Below, piece after piece: positions 1 to 13,323 of a stretch of 64,000 nt of DNA (position 1 is its first letter; each line of letters begins with the position of its first letter). The notes beneath the pieces are model-generated. The model saw only the letters and a program-made list of their open reading frames with translations, was not told where the DNA came from and did no database searches. A program made the position numbers and the translations under genes. The stretch covers positions 4,903,001 to 4,967,000 of the forward strand of contig NC_134679.1 in the NCBI RefSeq assembly GCF_024713945.1, given 5' to 3'. This DNA is from Dermatophagoides farinae. Its lineage: Eukaryota; Arthropoda; Arachnida; Sarcoptiformes; Pyroglyphidae.

Positions 1-400
1 TTTTGTTTTTGTTTTATTGGTTATCATCATCATCATTATTATTATCGGTTTATCAATTGTGTGTGAAAAAAAAATTGATGAAATTGTACTGGTTTGCTAT
101 GAAATTCTTTAATTGAAAAAAAAACATATTAAATAATTCAAATAGGAATCTTTCATACCATTATATTAATAGTATGAACCTGTTTATTTTCATTTTTTTT
201 TCGATGATGATGATGATGATGATAATAATCCGATTTATATTCAGACATCATCATTATTCAACTTTCACTTGCACTATATTGTTGTTTGTATTGCCCACAA
301 ATACCCCATTGTGGTCCGTATCGTCATCATTTCATCATTCATAATGATGATTGTGATGATGATCAAAAAAAAATTGTCGCCTAAATTTACCCATTTTCTC

Positions 401-458
401 CCATCTCTCTCTCTCTCTCTCTCTTTCCATCCAAAACACACACACACGCACACACAAT
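401..458. repeat. Compound (TC)n-(CA)n microsatellite
   Basis: A pure TC dinucleotide run of roughly ten units is followed, after a short spacer, by a CA run with one CG interruption. It accounts for the short open frames called on both strands here. Confidence 0.85.
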
Positions 459-3400
459 AATTCACCGGATTTTTTTTTATTTTTATTTATTCATAATGAT
501 TGTTCAGAATGTCCGATATGTATTCCTAAAATAACCACATATGATTTTTTTTTGTTTGTTTGTTATTTTCACTAAAATTTCTGTATTGGTCAAATGAATT
601 TTATAATATATAGAGCGCAATATATTTACCGTTTGGGCAGTAATTTTTTCATTTGAATGAATAATGCTGCAACTATGATAAAGATCATCATCATCATCAT
701 CATAATTTATGGCCATTTTTTTCTTGAAAATGAATCATCATTTTTTTTTGGCCAAATGTGTAGATATATTGTGGTGTGATAATTTGATCCAGATATAATA
801 TATTAGTACAATAGTGATAACAAAAAAAAATCCGTAAAAAAAATCAGATAAATCATAATTAAATGTGTAATGGATAAATGGATTTCTATCTGATGACTTA
901 ATTATTGAGTGTTTTTTTGTTAGAAAACAATAATAAATTGATCAATTAAGTATTGATTGATTCACATTGAATACAATCATCATCATCATCATTATTATTG
1001 TTATATCTTGATGCATTTAAAATTGAATTACTTATTCACGAGTTACTTAAATTTCAACGAAAATAAAAAACAATATATATGATATCCGATGGGAATTAAT
1101 TCATTTTTTTTTGTTTTGTTTTGTCAAAGTTCATTCATATTGTTCGTTGATCCATTGTTCCATATAACAATATATATCATATTTTAATCAAATGTAGATT
1201 GATAGATGAACATTTTTTGTTGTTGTTGTTGCCATTAACAACGATAATAAAATAAAATAATGACGATCAGAAAAGTGTTGTTGATCAGAAAAAAAAATTT
1301 ACAAAAAAAAAAAAAAAAAATGCCAAACCATATCCAACATTGTTGTTGTTGTTGTGTTCATTGTCTCATTTTTTTTTTTTTTTTTTTTTTTGTTACAATA
1401 TCAAGACATTTAGTGTTTTTTTTTCATCTACTGATTACAGGAAGACCAACAACCATGTAGTCAGTTTGTTAGTGGAAGTGAATAAATAAGTCAACATCAA
1501 AATATAACATAACATTTTATTCAGAAATAATGGTGTATGACATATATTTTTTTTTATTTTTTTTACCATGAAAAATATGACAATATGGCCAATGGCAATA
1601 AAAATGTAATATATGACCGGTTATCATCATCATCATCATCTGATGATGTATTGATATCGATCAAGAATAATAATATCAAATTTCATGAAACGGATCACTG
1701 GTCCAGAAACAACAACAACAACAACGTACTGCACTACATTGGATCGACATTATTATTATTATGATTGAGTCATTCTTTTTTTTATTATGAATCGTTCCCA
1801 ACAACAACAACAACAACAACAACAATATTATTCAGTTTAATATTCAATTTGTTTCCCATACACAAATTATGTTTGTGAACATCATCATCATCATCATCAT
1901 AGTGATCATTTTCTTATTGATCTGATTCGAATTAGATTTGATCTATTTATCATCAAAATATAAGTAGTTCCTCATCATCATCATTATAATTTTTTTTTTG
2001 ATTACCGATTGATTCTTTTTTAATTGGAGTCCATAATGATTGTGTGTGTATCGAATTGATATTGAATGAAATAGTGATAGTTGGTGCCATACTTGCCATT
2101 TGTTCGTTTTATCTTTTTTGATGATGATGGCCAAAGTGATTTGTTGTTGTTGTTGTTGTTCAACTAATACATATTTTGTTGTCGGCTGCCGACATAACAC
2201 AACACAAAACAAAACAATAATCCGGAAAAATAAATGATTTTTTGTGTGATGATGATGATGATGGCTGATAATGAAGATGTTACAAACACACACACACACA
2301 CATGTTATACAATATATAATGATGATGAAGATTCGGTCAAAGAAAAAATAAATGATGATGATAAGGATGTTAAAATATCGTTTATTAAAAATGTTCCAAG
2401 ATGTTTTTTTTTATTCTTCTTCGGTTTTTTCATTGTTTTTGTTTTAGTTTTTGTTCATCAGTTCATCATACAATAATAATCAACAATTTCGAATCGTGTA
2501 AATGAAAATTAATAAATGAGTAAAAAAAATCTTAAGTTGTGTTTATCTATGAAATTACTATTTTTTTTTTCTATTCTTTTCTATTTACACCCAAATGGTA
2601 TTTGTTTTCAATAATAAATATAATTTTGATTGCTCACAAGAATGTTTGGATACAAATTTTCAATTTTTTTTTTTAAATAAAACTTTTATTACTTCATTCC
2701 TGATGTAAACAAAACAAACAAAAAAAAAATTTGAATACAATGATTTTAGTATTGGTCAGTGGTCTTGTGTGTTATGTTTGTGCTTTTTTTTCTTATTTTT
2801 CACTTAACAAAATTGTGATGATAATGGATTTGATAAAATTGATTTTTTTTTCTCAATTTTTTTTTGCTGTTTGTCTGTGTTACCATCAACAACAACAATA
2901 ACAAGTTGCCAGTATCGATCGAAAGTTTTATCGAAATCGGTCAAGTTTTTTTCGATGCTTCAAAAAAAAATTGATTTCGATGTTGAAATATTGTTAGAAC
3001 AACTGACATATTCAGATCATCAAACAACATTTTGAACAAAATAATAAAATGTATGTGTTTGTGTATGTTCCAAACAAACAAAAAAATGCATTTCCATTTA
3101 AGTCAAGTTAAATTCAACAACAACAACAGGCCCAAAAAAAATTGTTGATAAAATCTAAATTGATGAGCAAAAAAAAAAAATTTTGTTTTTTTTTGTTCCC
3201 TTCAAAAAATAATGTTGACCGAGCATTTCAAAAATGTTATTCGCAAGTTATTGATTGCCAATGGCCACTTGTGTATCGGTCACCGAAAACAGACCAAGTC
3301 GAAGATTGATTTGATTAAATAAATCACCAGAACAAGTAAAAAAAATAATAAAAAATCCAATGCCATGTCAGTCATCATTGATCATTATTGGTTTTCTTTT

Positions 3401-6069
3401 GTATTCAAATATTTCATCGAATAATGATTATCAAACACAAGAAAAACATGGAAAAAAATGAATTTTTAATTCAAAGACGCCTCCAATTGAAATTCATTTC
3501 ATTTATTTATATGGAAAAATGAATAAAATGAATATTTGTTGATTCATCAATTGGTCAAATGATGATAAAATGTGTCGATCAGATCGATCAATCAATCGAT
3601 TCTTGACCATCAATATTGTTGGCTACTATTTTTTGACGTTTTTTTTTCTTCGGTTTAGTTGTTGATAAATTTGACCATCATCATTATCATCACCATCACC
3701 ATCATCATCATCATCATAATGATCAAGCAGCAGTTTATTTAGCTCAAAAAAAAGCTCTATTTTCGGCCACATAAACACATCACATTATTCGAATGGTCAA
3801 TTATTATTGTGATGATGGTCACTTGGTTGGTGGTCGCCCTATTATCATTCAAAGAAAAAAAAACGGAACTCGCCCTTTTTTTCATGTGTTGACTCTTGTT
3901 TGAATTTTTGTTGATGCTAAATTCAAACAAAACAGGCATTACAAATTACTCAAACGGTTGGATAGGAAAAAAAAGTAAATCTGAATATTTTATACGTAGG
4001 ATGTTGTCATTGTTTTTTTTTTTTACCGACCCCATGAATGAAAAGAAAGCAAAAAAAAAAAAAAAAAAAAGAAAATTCTCCAACATTCAAGCTAAAAAGC
4101 AAATACACGATAATATAACGAGATAATCGTAAATTTGGAAGAAAAAAAAACAAAAATTTTTTTTTATTCACCATTTTCAACAACATCAACAAACAGTAAA
4201 CCAATTGAATTTCCATATCCGTAATAGAAAAAAAAATTCATCTATTGACCAAACAGACACACGAATTACAGAACAAATTTTTTTTGTTTTCCTCTTGACA
4301 TCAACTATCACTATTTTTGATCTTTTTAAAAAATATTTGCCTACAACAATCGTTCCATTCTTTTTTTTTTTTTTTGTTGAAAAAATATAAAAATTAAAGT
4401 ACAAGCAAATTGTGCCCGATAACCGAAAACCGGATTGCATTTCCGTATCACATTAATCATGATGATGCTTTTTACTGAATATTTTTTTTTTCATTCCTTA
4501 ATGAATGTGTGTGTGTTTTTTTTTTTTTTTTTGGTAAACTCTCTTTTCAACAGTGGAAAAAAAAACAAAGTGAAAAAAAATCACATAAATCGATTCGTTT
4601 ATATTAGTATGTGTCGAATGTTTGATTGGTGTCATCGATTGATATGTTGATATGTTTGAATTTTTTTTTTGCTGTTTTTTTCATCATCATCATCATCATC
4701 ATAATAATAATAATTTACGTCTTAAGTGTAATGTATTCTCATATATAAATTCATCAGATATGAGAAAAACATATGGCCGAAAAGTTATGAAATCTATTTT
4801 GTTATCGCGTTTACATTAAACAGGATGAGAGACATACATACATCATCATCATCATCATGATTCTTGATTTTAATCGATTGATTGTGATCGAAATATTTGT
4901 CTGTCTTTTTTTTGTTTGTTTGTTTGCTTGCTTGTTTGTTTGTTTATTTGATTGAATAAGCACACATTTGTTTTGTTTTTTTTTTTTTGCATGCAAATGC
5001 ATTTTGTTATTGATGATGACTTGTTATGATATTTATGCAAATTTCTTCATACAATTTTCACACGAATATATCATATATATACAAAATGAAAAAAAAACAG
5101 GGTTGATCATTTGTGATTTCATTTTTGTTTGAAGCCTACTTAAATCGTGTGTGATATGGATACGATGATGATGATGATGATGATCATCACTATCATTATT
5201 ATGATTACTTACAAAAATATTGACAAATATTGCAAACACTAACTATATGTAAATACATATATAATTTTCATAAAAAGATATCATAATTACGTTCATATAT
5301 GAATCAGTCCGTTGTGTTTTTTTTTTTTTTTTGTTCGTGGTGAATAAAGAGAAAAAAAATCGATCAATCAATACAATGATACGGAAGATTATTTTTACAT
5401 CAACAACAACAACAACTTGACCATAATATCTTGGTAGTAGTACATAATAGTTGGACATGGGAGAAATTTTTTTTTTTTTTTGCACCGTATATTCTAGGCG
5501 TGTGCTTTTTATTTTATTTGTTGGTTACAATAATTCAATCTAGTGGATAGTGGGAAAAAAAATCTGATTCAATCTTTGAAACATTGTGTGGTACATTTCC
5601 AATTTTTCTTTTTTCTCATAATCCAATTAACAGCAGCAGCAGCAACAACAACAACAACAACAAAATAGACTTCAACACTTTTTTGGCCACAAAATCTACG
5701 ATCATGACTGCCATCATAATGTAATTGCTGGTGCTTTGATTAATTGACTTTATATATATAAATCGATGTTGTTATTGTAAGAAAAGAAAAAAAAATAATG
5801 GATTAGATTTCTATTCAATTTTATTGTTTCTTTTTGGCCTGTGTGCATTTAAATTGATTAAAAATGGAATACAATTGATTAATTAATGGGTGAAATATTC
5901 ATTCATTAATTAATCAAAAACCATACACGTAAACATGATGATGATGATGATGATGATGAACAAATTCACAACCACCCGCATTAGCCGATGTCCATTTTAA
6001 GCCTTTTTTTGTGGTATTCCTTTAATCAGTTTTTTTTAAAGCAAGAGTAACCATCCATTGTAAGAAATA

Positions 6070-6072
<3 letters not shown>

Positions 6073-6100
<28 letters not shown>

Positions 6101-6101
6101 T
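6073..6101. repeat. (CA)n microsatellite
   Basis: Uninterrupted CA dinucleotide run of about 13-14 units in the low-complexity region. Confidence 0.85.
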
Positions 6102-7144
6102 ACAAAAGCATGACAAGATAATTATTAATACCGACTACTACTTTGTATCTATATAAAGTTTGTTTTTTTTTAAATGAAGGGGATTTTTTTTCTCGCATCG
6201 ATTGATTGATTGATTGATGAGCGAGTTTGATCAATTTTGATAATCGGAAAAAAAAATTTTCTTTTCGGGTCAATTAGATTTTCTTTTCAAATCGAGATGC
6301 GCACTCACACACACACACAAAAGAATTCTTTATTTTCATATTGGTAGACAGAAAAAAAAATTAATTACATCTTTCGTTCCAGCTCGCACGGGTATTTCAC
6401 ACACCGGGTTTACCGTGAAAAAAAACAACACAAAATTAAATTTCCCAAACAAAAAATAATCATATTTTTTTGTGAACCAATCGATAATGGATTGTGTGAA
6501 AAACCACAAAATTGTTTTCATGGAAACATCATCATCATATCGATGATCAAATTGATGAATGAAATTTGTTTTTTTTATTAATTTCTAACCAAAATAATGA
6601 TAAGAAATTATTTTTATACATACACACACACCAATGACACCCTGAAATAAAAAAAAATGGTAAGGTCATTGGTTTTTCTTCTCCACTTTCATTTCAGACA
6701 TTGACATTTGAAAAAAAGCTCAATTTTGCCTGAATAACTTGTTAGAAAATTTTGTTTCCACTGAAAAAAAACAACAAAATTAAAAAAAAATTTACAGATA
6801 TATCTCGGTTATATTTAAGGTTTTTTTAATGAAAAAAAAACAGGTCCAGTTTTACATTTGAATACAAGTTGACGGAGAATTTTTTGTTTTATTTGGCTTG
6901 TGAGCTAGAGTTTTTTTTATGTTGTTGTTCTTGTTGTTGTTGTTGTTGTTGTTGTTATTGTTGATTAATTGATTAGTACCTGTAAGATTTTTGTTTTTGT
7001 TTTTTATTTTTGGAAATGGCTACAAATGAACAACAACAAGTTTTGAGAGTCAAAGACTTTTGGCTGTAATGATATCCAAGATCGAAACATAATAAAGCTG
7101 GTAGGATGAAGATGAAATCAAAAATGCCATTAGTGGGCAAGAAT

Positions 7145-7165
7145 GGATGGATGGATGGATGGATG
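7145..7165. repeat. (GGAT)n tetranucleotide repeat
   Basis: Five tandem GGAT/ATGG units in the otherwise gene-free left part of the window. Confidence 0.8.
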
Positions 7166-10100
7166 CTATTATTATTATAATTTACGAAAGCATATCCTTA
7201 ACCTCAGCTTTGATATTTATTTTTTTTTTTTTGTTTCATAATTTGAAACTGTCAAATTTTTCTATTTTTCGTACAGTGAAGATGTGTAGGTTGTTGTACT
7301 CTAAATGAAAGTGAGAGCTAATGGATTATATGCCGGTTTGATATAAAGGGTGTGTGTGTGAGCGAGAGAAAGAAAGAGAAAGAGAAAGAGTGGCGGTGTC
7401 CACTAATATTGTTCAATTTAATGGTTTGGTTATTTTCACACTAATAGGATCACCATTTTTGGATTATGTTATTTGTTTATCACCCAATCTCTTTTTTTTC
7501 ATTAATAGCCTTTTTTAGGGATCACTACTGTTGCTAATAAAGAATTTTCTTGGTTTTTGACACCCAAAGCGATATACAGTCGCGTTTGACATCAAAGATC
7601 CAACAACAGTAGAAATACGTTGGTTTTGTTTGTCTATTTTTTCTCTTATTTGATTGACAATCGTAACAGATAGTGAGAGTGATCTATTTAAAGAAGTTTA
7701 ATATGTTTACCGTATGTGTGTGAATTACATCCATTTGTATATAATTAAGATTAGTCATTTATTTTATCAAATGTTATGAACCTTCAATCAATGCCTTATT
7801 GGACATTGACACATATGTCATGAAACAGTGAACTATTTGAATTGTCATGTATAATGATGGTATATATGATGGTAAAATTTATTTTAAATTTGGGTTCATC
7901 ATTAATCGTTCATTGACCAACAACATTAACCACGAGAAACTTTGGAACCGATCAACATTATACATACATACATACACACAAACAAGAACAGACCAGCAAA
8001 AAAAAAAAAAAAGCCATTCTGAATGAATGGATATTTCATGACATTATTATAATCTATTTAGATCATAGTGATAGCCAATATGATGATTATAGCCATGAGA
8101 TTTATTTTGATATATTATAAATTCCAAATTTCTATTTATTCATTCATTTGATTCTCATGGTGGAAAAATAGTGATAATGTGATATTGTCCATCATCATGG
8201 TGGTCAACATCATCTCACCGAAACATCATCATTATCAGTTTGGGTAATTTTAATGGCCATGATGATCATAATGATAATTTTTCTCAGTAAAAAAAATAAA
8301 TTTATCAATTTATAGATTTACTGGCTTTGTTACTGTTGAAATTTTATTTTTATTATGAAAAAAAAGAAAACAGTTAATTAGTATTTCTTTTTTTTTGAAG
8401 GAAAAGGAAAGAAAATCATTTGTTATATCGATTGTATCGATCGTTTTCAGCCTTTTGTTGCCTGATTTAATCGATCAGATAATCTTTGTCATGTGAATTA
8501 TGGATTTATAAATCGATCTATAGATCGTTAAATGATTAAGATTTTTTTTTTATCGTTATTGATCAATTATGAACCCATGGTACAATATATTCGAATATAT
8601 TTATGCACTTTATCTACATATATGTAAACGAAGTCTCGTGATTTGGCATCATCATCTCATCATCTATTATTATAATCACAAATTTTTAATCTTTATATCC
8701 TGGTTGGTGGGAGAAAAAAATCTTCGTTATTTTTTATCCATTAAATAAATGATCATGATCAATATGCGGTTATTTGGTTGATGAATGAGATTCAATCAAT
8801 TTTTCTGTTTTTTTTTTTTTTTTGAATTTAGCATACCGATTATATCGATGCACGTTCGTTTTTTGTTTTGTTTTGTTTATCGGTTTTTCTTGTCTTGGTT
8901 AATCATCAATGTTTCAACATCATCATCAAATTCGTAAAGACAAAATGAAAGATTTCAAGTCAAGATAAGCTAATAATATATATGATGAAGGTGAAATTCT
9001 TTTTTTTTTTTTTGAATGTTTACGATTTGATAACTCTATTTCACCATTGTTGATATTAATATATTGTGTGTGTGTGTGTGTGTTTTGTGGTGAATGGAAT
9101 AAATTTAGATAGATAGCACTATAGTATTACGACATTATTTTTTTTTTGTTTTGTTTTTGTTTTATTTGTTTGGTCATTTTGTCAACCGGTATTACCTGTA
9201 TGATATATAATAGCACACAAACAAGGTAATTCATTTTAAAATAAAAAAAACTTGATAGCGACAATCTATTTTTCCAACAATTTCCGGTAATGTTTTAATA
9301 ACTAGTGTTATTTTGATATTTCTAGAATAAATAAAAAAAAATCTTATTTTAGGTTTTAGCAATGAGAGACACAAATAACTAAATACCGAATTAGAAAAAG
9401 ATAATCCTTTCTTTTTTTAAACAAAATCAAATAGCCAACTGAGCATAACCTTCGAACAATGAATTAAATAAGATCTACTGATCATGAAAATTATTCTGCC
9501 ATTTTTGCATTGATGTACAATACACACACACGAATGAAAACATATCCAGATATAAATGTTCGTGCTCATAAACAAGAATGTAACAACAAAAGTAAACGTT
9601 TTCTTTTTTTTCTCTTGTTATATTCTTCCTGTATTTAAACAAAAAAAAAAAAAAACACTAAGAAGATGATTCAAACAATTGAAACACACACACACACACA
9701 AAAAGATTGACCTTTAAAATTGTAGTTTTACAAAGTTTTACCTTTCTTTCTTTTTTCCATTGTTTTTTTTTAAATATTTCTTTTCTCTGATACAAAACAT
9801 GACATGAAAACATCGATCTTGATTATTGCCTGCATCTTCGTTTTCATTCATGCCCATCATCATCATCATTTTATGTGGAAAAAAGTGATGATGGTTACTT
9901 CATTTGGTTTTTTTTTAAATTTAAGTTTTTTTTCAACTTGGCCAAAAAAGAATCAAACATACGTTGAATGAATGAAGAAACAAACGAATGACGAAAAAAA
10001 AAAATTTCAATGACGATGACAACAAGTGCATTTTTAAAGATCACGTTTTTTTTTACCATCTATAAAATTCTTTCCATGTTTAATGTATTTGTGTGTGTGT

Positions 10101-13100
10101 GTGTGTTTCAAAAGTAATGTTCCAAAAATTGTTCCATTTGTGAAACAATAATCTGGATCATCATACAAGAGCAAAATGATTAAAACAATCATCATCGTCA
10201 TCATCATCAGAATGATGATGACATAATCTCATGTGGGAAGAGAATGTAAAAACAAGCAAAAATTTAGAGAAAAAAAAACAAAATTACAAAATTCATTGAA
10301 AAGATCATTGTCATTGACTATATTGAATTGTAGTTATAAAATACATAACGATGACATGTATATTTATTTTTATATGTAATAGAAAAAACAACAGCCACAG
10401 CAAAAATCAGTATTTTTCTATTCTTTTTCTCGTAAATTGTTGTTCAACGAAAAAAAAAATAATGACAACAACGAAACAGACAGACAGATAGATAGACAAC
10501 GACAATAGCAACAACAAAATTTGATCATTACACACACACATCACTTAAATTGTCTCAAGTGTTCCAAAATGAATCATAAACACGCAATGATGGCATTTTT
10601 TTAAAGTTAAATTCTTTGTCTTTGTCTTTTATTTATTAGATGTGTATATGTGATGATGATTGCCTAAGCCTAAAATAATCTTGGGCTTGTTCTTGGATTT
10701 TGATGAATAAAAAAAAATTTCATTGTGGCAATAGAATAATATAATAACATTATATTATAGCAAAAAAAAAATAGTTCTCAACAATTCAAATATTTGATAT
10801 TAAAAACTTGAAATTTGTTTATCTGGTGTGTATTGTTTCTCCTACTACTACTACTACTGTGTGTAATCTGATCAAAATATTGATCGACTTGTCGATGATG
10901 ATGATGATGATGCGATTTATGTTTTGGACACAAGACAAATCCAAAAAAAAATTGAATCAATATAAATAATTCAAGTGTGACTCTTGTTCTGTTTAATTCA
11001 ATGTTTAATCAATTACATTTTTCACTCACTCACACACCCACACACACACCCACATAAACCGAATAAAATTTTTTTTTTCTTGGGCCATTATTTATTTTGA
11101 CATTTTCAAGTGATGTGATTGAATGAATGAATGCCAAATAAAAAAATGAATGGGTGAGCAATTTTTTTTTCTCTGTGTTAGATAAATGAGGGCAAATCAA
11201 AGGGAAATTTTTTTTTTTTTATTGAAAAGTTAATAACTTTATATTGTATGTTTGTTTAATCACCCTCAATGTGTCCATTATTATTATTATTATTATTTTT
11301 TTTATTCCACTTTGATGTACACTCTTATAAATATCAATGTTTTTTTTTTTTTTTTGGTTCATCCGTGATGTGTTGTAAATTTTTCTTTCATTTTCATAAT
11401 GTTCTCTTCCTTTTCTTCTTTAATAAGCCGAAACAGAAAATACATCACACACACACACACAAAATGTGAATGAAAGAGAACAGGTGAATCTTTATTGCGA
11501 AAATTTTTTCTTTTTTACCGAACTGAAATGAATGAGAAGAGAGAATCTAACTCATTTTTTTTCTATAGTAAAAACACCGAAAAGAGAAAGTGAATTTTTT
11601 CGACTAAATCATCAACATTGGTTCATAGATTCATCTGAAAAAAAATCGTGGTCAGTTTGTTGTTGTCGAACATGATGATGATGTGTGTGTGTGTTTTGAG
11701 ACAGTTGTCCATTTTCTTTTTCAAATTTTGTTTCAAACTTTGCATTGTACAGTGTTTTCAATTTGAATTTTTTTCCCTTTTGTTTGAATATTATAATTTT
11801 TGTTATTTATTTTTTACTTTCGTCCCAATAAAAGTACAATATTCATTTCTAATCTATACATTCAATCGATCAGATGTGAATTATTTTTTTTCTTCCAATA
11901 ATGAATCAACGATAATGATAATGAAATAATTAAATTCTTCTTCATCACCAATCCAAAAGTGAATATTGAATTTGACTTTTTAGTGTTTGTGTGTAATTCT
12001 TTCCGAAACCATCATAATTCATCAAGTTAATCGATCTTCATTCCATCGATAATAATAACCTTAGTATATGTCACATTCAGAAATTTTTTTTTCTCATTTC
12101 ATGTGTATTCCTGTTGTTTTTTATTTTCATTTTTATTTTTGTTCATGTGTGTTTTTCGTTAATAATAATAATAAAAAAAATAAAATAACTGACCCGATTT
12201 TATCGCATCTCCTTTGTTGTTGAGATGATATCCTGTTGAATGTTTGGGTTGGTTTTTCTGAATGTGAACAAAAAAAAAACAAAACATTTTTATTCATAAA
12301 AATATAACATTCTCTATGTTTTTTTATACATGTTTACCAAACTCATCATCATAATTTCATCACTAGTTTATTCGTTTATATGATATGATGCTCTCATCAA
12401 ATTTTTTTCACATAAATTCCATCATTTTATTACAAAATTTTTGTTTCAATGAATATAAAAATTGTTCAATGTGATTATTGTCAAGTATATACGTAAGTGG
12501 TTCCATTTTTTTTACTGGAAACTACCAACTTGTCCTACACACAAAAAAAAAGTTTTTGTTACCCCGTTTTCAACATTCATTGTAAATTTCATTTCATTTC
12601 ATTTTTTTTCGATTAGATATGAATTATCTATATTATCTACCCACGCATACATATCGTTGGTATCATATTTTATTATATTGGCCATAAAATACATTAATCT
12701 TTTGAATAGGAAAATCTGAATTTAAACAAATATTTTTTTCTTCTTCATCATCATGTTACGGATGAATTAACCAACAACAACATTATTGTCATCATTGTCG
12801 TCGTCGCTGCTGTTATATGTATGTGTCATCATCATCATCATCAACATATTTATTATGTCAGAAAATTGAACCGAAAATAAATATTGAATCATTCAAATTC
12901 AATAATAATGAAATTATCATAAAATCCACTCAAATGGAAAATGGTTAAGATATTGGAAAACGAATAATGCCACCAGAAACAACTTTTTTTCGTTTTTATT
13001 TTTTTTTACTTTTCATTTTTTCTTTGAAACAATTTTGAAATTGAAACTTTTACCCCCCACAAAAAAAACAAATGGAAAATCAACACAAAGTGTGGTTATC

Positions 13101-13323
13101 ATCGACGTCGTCATCATAATAAAATTTATTCTTCAGTCAACCATTTAACCGAACCAAAAAAAAGTAAAAGGGTTTTTTTTCGAAAGTCATCATCATTATC
13201 ATTGAAGCAAAGAGTGAAATTCTGTCTTGCGAGAAAGAAAAACCGAAAATATCTAGATCAAACACACACACATACAATACATATATGTTTTGAAACGGAT
13301 ACCCATAAATATCTGAATCATAA

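Larger units (their letters stand above)
1..13323. other. Low-complexity intergenic DNA without a supportable gene
   Basis: About 13.3 kb dominated by A/T homopolymers, CAT/ATG, CAA/TTG and CA/GT microsatellites and short tetranucleotide runs. All open frames of 60-120 codons are translations of such repeats (poly-H, -I, -F, -K, -M stretches); none shows a domain, a signal peptide or a partner exon. No tRNA or rRNA was recognised. It may be intergenic, or intron or UTR of a gene whose exons lie upstream of the window. Confidence 0.6.

Noticed and set aside
6375-6420. Possible small hairpin (CACGGGTA...TACCGTG) looking like an RNA element
   Set aside because: The stem is about 7 bp with mismatch, and there is no tRNA or known RNA signature.
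269-6521. Many open frames of 60-118 codons on both strands
   Set aside because: All are translations of CAT, CA/GT, TC, TTG and A/T repeats; none has a domain, and often both strands are open at once, as expected for simple repeats.
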